Assembly (NCBI RefSeq): GCF_027627575.1
Contig: NZ_CP114065.1
Span: 3,224,001 to 3,288,000, forward strand
Reading direction: 5' to 3'
Source: Kribbella sp. CA-293567
GTDB lineage: Bacteria > Actinomycetota > Actinomycetes > Propionibacteriales > Kribbellaceae
DNA length: 64,000 nucleotides
The notes under the pieces are model-generated. The model was not told the origin of the DNA, searched no databases, and saw only the letters and a list, made by a program, of their open reading frames with translations. Position 1 is the first letter of the stretch. Each line of letters opens with the position of its first letter. Below are positions 57,859 to 64,000 of the stretch, piece after piece. A program made the position numbers and the translations under genes.

Positions 57859-58248
57859 ATGCGAGGCGTAACCGCGCTCACGGCCGTTGCCGTGCTGATA
57901 CTGACCGGTGCCTGTGGCACTTCGCCCACCCCCTCCAGTCAGGAGCCCACCGTGACCTCCGAGACTCCCGCTTCACCACCGAGCAGCCCGACGCCGGCGC
58001 CCGAGTCCGAGGTGGTCGCGCAAGCCAGGGCCGACCTGGCGAACCGGCTGGGGATCGAGCCCGCGCAGGTGACGGTGGTCAGCTCGGCCGAGATCACCTG
58101 GCCCGACGGCAGCCTGGGTTGCCCGAAGCCGGGGATGAGCTACACCCAGGCGCTGATCGAGGGCACCCAGACCGTGCTCGAGGCAGGCGGGACGCGCTAC
58201 GCCTACCACTCCGGCGGCGGCAGGCAGCCGTTCCTCTGCACGTCCTGA
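57859..58248 (+). CDS. Small lipoprotein
   Basis: 129-residue lipoprotein. The signal sequence MRGVTALTAVAVLILTGAC ends in the lipobox LTGAC with Cys19 as the lipid anchor. A Ser/Pro/Thr-rich linker of about 40 residues precedes a globular domain (ARADLANRLGIEPAQVTVVS; TWPDGSLGCPKPGMSY) with two further Cys likely bonded (GCPKPG, FLCTS). The domain resembles a short family of actinobacterial proteins of unknown role. The ATG at 57859 follows GAGGTG; a GTG at 57850 is also in frame. It is probably independent of the PBP gene 67 bases upstream. Confidence 0.78.
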   Translation: MRGVTALTAVAVLILTGACGTSPTPSSQEPTVTSETPASPPSSPTPAPESEVVAQARADLANRLGIEPAQVTVVSSAEITWPDGSLGCPKPGMSYTQALIEGTQTVLEAGGTRYAYHSGGGRQPFLCTS

Positions 58249-58311
58249 CCAGCTGATTCGGGCCGACCGGTTACGGTGAGAAGGACGGGATCACCGACCG
58301 GAAGGCTTGTG

Positions 58312-59067
58312 ATGTTGGGATTGCCAGGGCAGGTGAAGGTCTGCCTGTTCGATCTCGATGGAGTGCTGACCGACACCGCGGCGGTACACGCGGCGGCGTG
58401 GAAGGAGATGTTCGACGAGTTCCTCCGGGCCCACGCGGCGGCGACGGGCACCGTGTTCGTGCCGTTCGACCGGCACGCGGAGTACGACGCGCACGTCGAC
58501 GGGAAACCCCGGCCCGACGGGGTTCGCGACTTCCTGCTCTCGCGCGGGATCACGCTGCCCGAGGGGCATCCGGACGACCCACCTGGTCTCCAAACGGTCA
58601 ACGGTCTGGGCAACCAGAAGAACGTCGCCGTACTGCGCCGCATCCGCGACGACGGCGTCCGCGTCTTCGAAGGCTCCCGGCGCTATCTGCAAGCAGCCAA
58701 GGCAGCCGGTCTCCGCCGGGTCGTCGTGTCGTCCAGCGCGAACACCGGTGAGGTGCTGGAGGTCACCGGCCTGGCGGCGCTGGTCGAGCACCGGATCGAC
58801 GGAGTGACGATCCGCGCGACCGGCCTGCGCGGCAAACCCGCTCCCGACACCTTCCTGGCCGGGGCCAAGTGGTGCGGAGTGGAGCCGTCCGAGGCGGTCG
58901 TCTTCGAGGACGCGCTGGCCGGCGTACAGGCGGGCCGGGCCGGTGCTTTCGGCTACGTGGTCGGGGTCGACCGGGTCGGCCAGGCCGAGCAGCTCAAGCT
59001 GCAGGGCGCCGATATCGTGGTCACCGATCTCGCCGACCTGATCGACCAGGAAGGACCGCGGGGATGA
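58312..59067 (+). CDS. Beta-phosphoglucomutase-like HAD phosphatase
   Basis: 251-residue HAD-superfamily protein. Nucleophile motif CLFDLDGVLTDT has Asp14 and Asp16; motif II is VVVSSSAN; motif III/IV is RGKPAPDTFL and VVFEDALAGVQAG. The enlarged cap domain (FDRHAEYDAHVDGKPRPDG) is that of beta-phosphoglucomutases. It should convert beta-glucose 1-phosphate to glucose 6-phosphate. The GH65 phosphorylase gene overlaps its stop by four bases and would supply that substrate. The ATG follows GGAAGG by six bases. It is first in a two-gene operon. Confidence 0.92.
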   Translation: MLGLPGQVKVCLFDLDGVLTDTAAVHAAAWKEMFDEFLRAHAAATGTVFVPFDRHAEYDAHVDGKPRPDGVRDFLLSRGITLPEGHPDDPPGLQTVNGLGNQKNVAVLRRIRDDGVRVFEGSRRYLQAAKAAGLRRVVVSSSANTGEVLEVTGLAALVEHRIDGVTIRATGLRGKPAPDTFLAGAKWCGVEPSEAVVFEDALAGVQAGRAGAFGYVVGVDRVGQAEQLKLQGADIVVTDLADLIDQEGPRG

Positions 59068-61448
59068 TCGATCGAGGACCGCATCCGATCGAGCCCTGGC
59101 AGCTGCGCGAGACCGAGCTGCCGCTCGGCAAACTGGCTCAGGCCGAGTCCTTGTTCGCGTTGTCCAACGGCCATATCGGCCTGCGCGGCAACCTCGACGA
59201 GGGCGAGCCGTTCGCGATCCCGGGCACCTACCTCAACTCGTTCTTCGAGCAACGCCCCCTCCCGTACGCCGAAGCCGGCTACGGCTATCCCGAATCCGGC
59301 CAGACCCTGGTCGACGTCACCAACGGCAAGCTGATCAGGCTGCTGGTCGACGACGCGCCCTTCGACGTCCGGTACGGCGAACTGCACTCGCACGAGCGCT
59401 GTCTCGACTTCCGGACCGGGGTCCTGCGCCGCGAGGTCGACTGGAGCTCACCGGCCGGCAAGCGGATCAAGGTGCGGTCGCGCCGGATGGTGTCGCTGAC
59501 CCAGCGCGCGGTCGCGGCGATCGAGTACGTCGTGGAGGCGGTCGACCAGCCGGTCCGGCTGGTGCTCCAGTCCGAACTCGTCGCCAACGAACCGCAGCCC
59601 AAGCTGTCCGACGATCCCCGGGTGGCCGCCGTCCTGGAGAACCCGCTGGTCGCGGTGTCGCAGGACAGCGACGACGAAGAGGTGGTGCTGATCCACCGGA
59701 CCCGGGCCAGCGAGCTGATGATGGCCGCGGGGATGGCGCACGAGGTGCAGTGCGACAGCCGGACCGAGGTGAACGTCGACGTCCGCGAGAACTGGGCCCG
59801 CAACACCGTGATCTGTGAGCTGCAGCCGGGGGAGAGCCTCCGGCTGGTGAAGTACCTCGCCTACGGCTGGTCGAGCCTGCGGTCGGAGACCGCGATCAGC
59901 GATCAGGTCTCGGGCGCGCTGGCCGGTGCGCGGTTCTCCGGCTGGGAGGGCCTGCTGGAGCAGCAGCGTGCCTATCTGGACGACTTCTGGGACGCGGCCG
60001 ACGTCGAGGTCGAGGGCAATCCGGAGCTGCAGCAGGCGGTGCGCTTCGCGCTGTTCCACGTCCTGCAGTCCGGCGCACGCGCCGAGCGGCGGGCCATTCC
60101 GTCCAAGGGACTGACCGGCGCCGGGTACGACGGGCACACCTTCTGGGACACCGAGGGGTTCGTGCTGCCGGCCCTGATCTTCACCATGCCCGACGCGGCC
60201 GCCGACGCGCTGCGGTGGCGGCACAGCACGCTGTCGATGGCCAAGGAGCACGCGAAGGTGCTCGGCCTGCGCGGCGCGGCCTTCCCGTGGCGCACGATCC
60301 GCGGCCAGGAGTGTTCGGGGTACTGGCCGGCCGGTACCGCCGCCTTCCACATCAACGCCGACATCGCCGCGGCGATCAGCCGGTACCACCTGGCCACCGG
60401 CGACGACACGTTCATCCGCGACTACGGCCTCGAGTTACTGGTGGAGACCGCCCGGCTCTGGATCTCTCTCGGGCACCACGACCGGCACGGCAGCTGGCAC
60501 CTGCCCGGCGTCACCGGTCCGGACGAGTACAGCGCCGTCGCCGACGACAACGTCTTCACCAACCTGATGGCCGCGCGCAACCTGCGGACGGCGGCCTCCT
60601 TCGCGACCCGCTTCCCCGACGACGCCCGCCGGCTCGGCGTGGGCCCGGAGGAGGAGGCGGTCTGGCGGGACGCGGCCGCCGCGGTCCACATCCCGTACGA
60701 CGAGGAGCTCGGCGTGCATCCGCAGTCCGAGGGCTTCACCGGCTACGCGGTGTGGGACTTCGAGGAGTTCGAGGGCAAGTACCCGCTGATGATGCACGCG
60801 CCGTACTTCGAGCTGTATCGCAAGCAGGTGGTCAAACAGGCCGACCTGGAATTGGCGATGTACTGGTGCGGCGAGGCGTTCACTGCCGAGCAGAAGGCCC
60901 ACAACGTCGACTACTACGAGCGGATCACCGTTCGCGACTCGTCCCTGTCGGCGTGCGTGCAGGCGGTGATGGCAGCCGAGGTGGGACATCTCGACCTCGC
61001 CTACGACTACGCCTACGAAGCGGCTCTGATCGATCTGCTCGACCTGCACGAGAACACCGGCGACGGCCTGCACATGGCCTCGCTGGCGGGAGCCTGGTCC
61101 GCGCTGGTGGCCGGCTTCGGTGGTCTGCGGGAACGCGAGGAGGGGCTCTTCTTCTCCCCGGCGCTGCCCGACGGGCTGACGAAACTGAAGTTCACCGTGC
61201 GCTGGCACGGGGTCCGGCTGTGCGTGGAGATCGGCCGGGACGAGGCCACCTACTCCGTGCACGACGGTCCGGACGCGGCGCTCACCATCTTCCACGTCGA
61301 CGAAGAGGTCGAGGTGACGGCGGGGAAACCGGTGACCCGCCCGATCCTGCCGCGCAAGCCGTTGCTGCCCCGTCCGACCCAGCCGGCCGGCCGCGAGCCG
61401 CTGTCGGCACTGGGCCGCACCACCTCGACCAGCGACTCGCACCGATGA
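59064..61448 (+). CDS. Glycoside hydrolase family 65 disaccharide phosphorylase
   Basis: 794-residue GH65 enzyme. The order is N-terminal beta-sandwich, (alpha/alpha)6 barrel from about residue 300, then C-terminal beta domains. The catalytic acid Glu488 lies in VTGPDEYSAVADDN; substrate-pocket motifs are GYDGHTFWDTEGFVLP and FPWRTIRGQECSGYWPAGT. It likely phosphorolyses an alpha-glucobiose (maltose, trehalose or kojibiose type) to glucose and beta-glucose 1-phosphate; the linkage cannot be told. Starts by ATGA overlap with the HAD gene, so the pair forms a salvage module ending at glucose 6-phosphate. A short Pro/Ser/Thr-rich tail follows the C-terminal domain. Confidence 0.93.
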   Translation: MIDRGPHPIEPWQLRETELPLGKLAQAESLFALSNGHIGLRGNLDEGEPFAIPGTYLNSFFEQRPLPYAEAGYGYPESGQTLVDVTNGKLIRLLVDDAPFDVRYGELHSHERCLDFRTGVLRREVDWSSPAGKRIKVRSRRMVSLTQRAVAAIEYVVEAVDQPVRLVLQSELVANEPQPKLSDDPRVAAVLENPLVAVSQDSDDEEVVLIHRTRASELMMAAGMAHEVQCDSRTEVNVDVRENWARNTVICELQPGESLRLVKYLAYGWSSLRSETAISDQVSGALAGARFSGWEGLLEQQRAYLDDFWDAADVEVEGNPELQQAVRFALFHVLQSGARAERRAIPSKGLTGAGYDGHTFWDTEGFVLPALIFTMPDAAADALRWRHSTLSMAKEHAKVLGLRGAAFPWRTIRGQECSGYWPAGTAAFHINADIAAAISRYHLATGDDTFIRDYGLELLVETARLWISLGHHDRHGSWHLPGVTGPDEYSAVADDNVFTNLMAARNLRTAASFATRFPDDARRLGVGPEEEAVWRDAAAAVHIPYDEELGVHPQSEGFTGYAVWDFEEFEGKYPLMMHAPYFELYRKQVVKQADLELAMYWCGEAFTAEQKAHNVDYYERITVRDSSLSACVQAVMAAEVGHLDLAYDYAYEAALIDLLDLHENTGDGLHMASLAGAWSALVAGFGGLREREEGLFFSPALPDGLTKLKFTVRWHGVRLCVEIGRDEATYSVHDGPDAALTIFHVDEEVEVTAGKPVTRPILPRKPLLPRPTQPAGREPLSALGRTTSTSDSHR

Positions 61449-61489
61449 GAGTGGCCCTCCCGTTGGGGCGGAACGGGAGGGCCACTCTC
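61447..61489. terminator. 18-bp hairpin between convergent genes
   Basis: GAGAGTGGCCCTCCCGTT (61447-61464) pairs perfectly with 61472-61489, loop of seven. The left arm uses the last two bases of the GH65 stop codon. It ends 13 bases from the protease stop, so it can serve both genes. Confidence 0.85.
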
Positions 61490-61502
61490 GACTCGGGTGC
61501 GG

Positions 61503-64000
61503 TTACGGAGTGACCGCGGTCTTCCAGAGGGTGTAGGCGATGCCGTCAGCGGCACGGTTCAGCGCGGTCGCGCTGATGTTGGACGTGGTGTCGCAGGACC
61601 GGTGGTAGCAGGGGTCGTACGCCGCGTTGGCGGTGCCGCCCCACTTGCTCGCCTGAGCGGAGGTCTTGCGGGCACTGGCTCCGGTCGCGTAGCCGCTGGT
61701 CGGGATACCGGCCGCGCGGAAGGACGCGTCGTCCGAGCGTCCGACGCCCTCGCGGTTCTCCTCCGGGCGCAGCCCGAGCGAGTCCCAGTACGCCTTCATC
61801 GGCGCGGCCACGGCGGTGCTGATGTTGTTGATGAAATAGCCGCCGTTGGTGGAGCCGATCATGTCGAAGTTGTAGTAGCCCTTGATCGCCGTCCGGTTCG
61901 CCGAGCTCAGTGAGTTCACGTAGAACTCGGAGCCGTTCAGGCCCTGCTCCTCGTCGGTCCACCAGGCGAAGCGCACGTGCTTGGTCAGGCTCGGCTTGGC
62001 CGCGGCGAAGGCGAGCGCGCTCTCCAGCAGGGCCGCCGAGCCGGAGGCGTTGTCGTTGATGCCCGGGCCGGCGCTGACACCGTCCAGGTGGGCGCCGAAC
62101 ATGACCACCTGGTTCGACGGGCCACCCGGCCAGTCGGCGATCAGGTTGCTGGTCTGGCTGGTGCTGCAGCCGCTGGTGCAGCGCTGCTCGGTCACGGTGA
62201 AGCCCGCTGCCTGCAGCTTCTGCTTCACATAGGCGACCGACGCGTTGTACCCCGCCGTACCGGCCCGGCGGTTGCCGCCGTTGTTGGCGGCGATCGTGCT
62301 GAACTGGGTCAGGTGCGCCCGCACCTTCTGTACGTCGATGTCGGGAGCCGCTGCCACCAGGGGAGCGGCCGCGCCGCCGCCGGCCGCAGCGGTGCAACTG
62401 GGCTCACCAGGCTGGGCGCCGAGGCTGACGGCGGTCCAGGCGGCCTTCACCTTGTTGTACTTCGCGCAGGTCGCGTCCAGGTTCTTGGCCGCGTTCAGGG
62501 TGGCGATGCGCCACTTGGGGTAGCTCATTCCGGACGTCTTGAGCAGCATCGCGTTGTAGAAGATCCGGCCGGCTTCCTTGATGCCGATCCCGGTCAGCGT
62601 GCTGCTGTTGCAGGTCGGGCTGGTCGGCTGGCCGTTGGTCGGGTTGGTGCCTTCGGCGAGCAGGTAGAACCAGTGGTTCATCGGACCGGCCGCGGCGTGC
62701 ACGGAGCCCGGCAGGCTGGTCGAGTAGCAGTTCGGGTGACCCGAGACCTTCGACGGGTTGTACATGTAGCGGATCGGGCCGTTGCCCTGCAGGTTGATCA
62801 GCTCGCCGACCTCGTAGTCGGGCCGGTCGTTGGGGTTGTTCAGGTAGTTCTCGGTCAGCGCCCCCCAGATGTCCGCGACGGACTCCTGGCCGGGGTAGCC
62901 GGAGATCCCGCCGGGGGTCTTCGCGTCGAGTCCGTGGCCGTACTCGTGCGCCACCACGTCGGTCCCGGTGATCCAGTAGTTCAGGTTGTTGCGGCCGAAG
63001 ACGACACCGCCGGGGTTGCTGGAGTGGTTCCAGTAGGCGTTGACGTCGGGCAGGCCGACCTCGGCGTCGGCCCAGTTGCCGGAGCCGTCGAGGCCGTTGC
63101 GGCCGTACCAGTTCTTGAGCAGGTCCCACTCGCCCGCGGCGACGTACATGACGTCCGCGCAGCCGGAGACCTTGTCGGTCTTGCTGCTGCTGCCCCAGAC
63201 GTTGTCGGCGTCCGTCATGATCGCGTTGGTGCTGTAGTCGATACAGGACAGGCTCGGACGGGCCGGGTCGGTCATCCGGTAGGTGCTGCCCGACTTGGTG
63301 GTCCCGAAGTTCAGGCCGGCGCCGTTCCAGATGCCGCGGCCGGAGCCGGAGGCGGTCAGCTCGGCGGTGTGCGAGACCTTGCCGGTGGCCGCGTCGACGT
63401 AGACGAGCTCCTGGGTGAGGGCGTCGCCGTGATCGTGCGAGGAGTGCTTCGCCTTGCCGGCCACGGGAACCTCCCAGGCCAGGACGGGCTTGGGCTGTCC
63501 GACCACCAGGACGACGAGCTTCGGCGTACCGGTCCCGCTGACCGTGGTGAAGGCCTTCCGGGCGGACGTGGTCGCCTGCGCAGGGGTGAGCTTCGGTGTC
63601 GTGCTCACCGAGATGGTGGCCTGGGAGGCGGCCACCGTGGTGAGGACGTTGCCGGCGGCATCGGTCGAGACGACGGCGTCGCCGCCGACCACCTGGAGGC
63701 CCTGGTAGGTCTTGTCGTAGGAGACGTAGAACAGGTCCTGGGTCTCGGCGTCACCGCCTTCGAAGACGCCGAGGCGGTTGTACTTCTCCTGGCTGCCCTT
63801 GCGCAGGGTGCCGAGACCGGCGTTGACGGCACGGTCCGCCGCGGCGACGGCCACGGCAGTGGCGTCCGGGGGTGTCGAAGGAGCGGCGGGGTCAGCAGGC
63901 TGCGCGGCGAAGCTCGTACTGGCGAGGCTGCCGGCCAGCAGAGCCGCGGCCAGGCCGCTGACTGCTGTCAGCTGGCCGGCGCGACGGCGGCGATGGGCAT
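61503..64000 (-). CDS. M4-M28 fused metalloprotease, secreted; 5' end outside window
   Basis: At least 831 residues, with the start codon beyond the right edge. The visible N-terminus is a signal peptide ([20 protein letters not shown]). A propeptide follows, then a thermolysin-like M4 domain with the zinc motif [11 protein letters not shown] and [15 protein letters not shown] supplying the third ligand Glu. After a linker around [19 protein letters not shown] comes an M28 aminopeptidase domain: [20 protein letters not shown] (His and bridging Asp), [13 protein letters not shown] (catalytic Glu), NFDMIGS (Asp) and a final His in DPCYHRSCD. It joins an endopeptidase to an aminopeptidase in one secreted chain. 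An internal GTG at 63854 would cut off the signal peptide and is not the start. Confidence 0.9.
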   Translation of the reverse strand, partial: AHRRRRAGQLTAVSGLAAALLAGSLASTSFAAQPADPAAPSTPPDATAVAVAAADRAVNAGLGTLRKGSQEKYNRLGVFEGGDAETQDLFYVSYDKTYQGLQVVGGDAVVSTDAAGNVLTTVAASQATISVSTTPKLTPAQATTSARKAFTTVSGTGTPKLVVLVVGQPKPVLAWEVPVAGKAKHSSHDHGDALTQELVYVDAATGKVSHTAELTASGSGRGIWNGAGLNFGTTKSGSTYRMTDPARPSLSCIDYSTNAIMTDADNVWGSSSKTDKVSGCADVMYVAAGEWDLLKNWYGRNGLDGSGNWADAEVGLPDVNAYWNHSSNPGGVVFGRNNLNYWITGTDVVAHEYGHGLDAKTPGGISGYPGQESVADIWGALTENYLNNPNDRPDYEVGELINLQGNGPIRYMYNPSKVSGHPNCYSTSLPGSVHAAAGPMNHWFYLLAEGTNPTNGQPTSPTCNSSTLTGIGIKEAGRIFYNAMLLKTSGMSYPKWRIATLNAAKNLDATCAKYNKVKAAWTAVSLGAQPGEPSCTAAAGGGAAAPLVAAAPDIDVQKVRAHLTQFSTIAANNGGNRRAGTAGYNASVAYVKQKLQAAGFTVTEQRCTSGCSTSQTSNLIADWPGGPSNQVVMFGAHLDGVSAGPGINDNASGSAALLESALAFAAAKPSLTKHVRFAWWTDEEQGLNGSEFYVNSLSSANRTAIKGYYNFDMIGSTNGGYFINNISTAVAAPMKAYWDSLGLRPEENREGVGRSDDASFRAAGIPTSGYATGASARKTSAQASKWGGTANAAYDPCYHRSCDTTSNISATALNRAADGIAYTLWKTAVTP

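Noticed and set aside
63503..63854. GTG at 63854 as the start of the M4-M28 protease
   Set aside because: The frame stays open to the window edge and encodes a clear signal peptide upstream, so the start lies outside the window.

Overview
The window looks like a chromosomal segment of a high-GC actinomycete. GC is high throughout, GTG starts are common, genes overlap by 1 to 8 bases, and the gene types are actinobacterial: furA-katG, SARP-like and LAL regulators, an MT0933-like protein, Tat-exported phospholipase C, geosmin synthase and family 2B encapsulins. The gene set resembles Kribbella/Nocardioidaceae, but this is an inference and no marker gene is present. I see no rRNA, tRNA, CRISPR array, insertion sequence or prophage.

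Layout. 1-10.5 kb: a YCII-like gene cut by the left edge, an SGNH hydrolase, a large sacsin-type ATPase, a minus-strand operon (BTAD/TPR regulator, methyltransferase, carboxymuconolactone-decarboxylase-like protein), a second methyltransferase and a DUF4132 protein. 10.6-16.4 kb: a complete oligopeptide-type ABC importer behind a clear promoter overlapped by a LacI-like palindrome, closed by a strong terminator. 16.4-27.4 kb: the most striking locus, an apparent single transcription unit of eight genes. It holds encapsulin shell 1, a two-domain geosmin synthase, encapsulin shell 2, a polyprenyl diphosphate synthase, IspH, IspG with an extra repeat-bearing disordered N-terminus, a DUF4239 membrane protein and a Pro-rich membrane-anchored secreted protein. 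27.5-38.3 kb: a LAL regulator, phospholipase C, an M6 metalloprotease, an aldehyde dehydrogenase, a thioesterase and DJ-1 pair, and a MarR plus internally deleted epoxide hydrolase pair. 38.4-43.6 kb: small secreted, antitoxin-like, LexA, SDR, cupin, VOC and DUF5997 genes and a LysR effector-domain gene. 43.6-52 kb: furA-katG and an 1833-residue single-chain acyl-CoA carboxylase. 52-64 kb: a PucR-type regulator divergent from a ferredoxin-reductase/desaturase pair, a class A penicillin-binding protein, a lipoprotein, a beta-phosphoglucomutase-like HAD plus GH65 phosphorylase pair, and an M4-M28 fused protease running off the right edge.

How the main locus may work. IspG and IspH supply IPP and DMAPP, the polyprenyl synthase condenses them to FPP, and geosmin synthase converts FPP to geosmin via germacradienol. 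Two paralogous family 2B shell proteins with cNMP-binding-type domains flank the cyclase, so terpene synthesis is plausibly encapsulated. The IspG extension resembles the disordered N-terminal segments known on family 2 encapsulin cargo, which raises the possibility that an upstream MEP-pathway enzyme is also recruited.

A second theme is leaderless transcription. Seven genes have TANNNT placed exactly six bases before the start codon, and furA and lexA have close variants. Long perfect hairpins (12-18 bp stems) end most transcription units.
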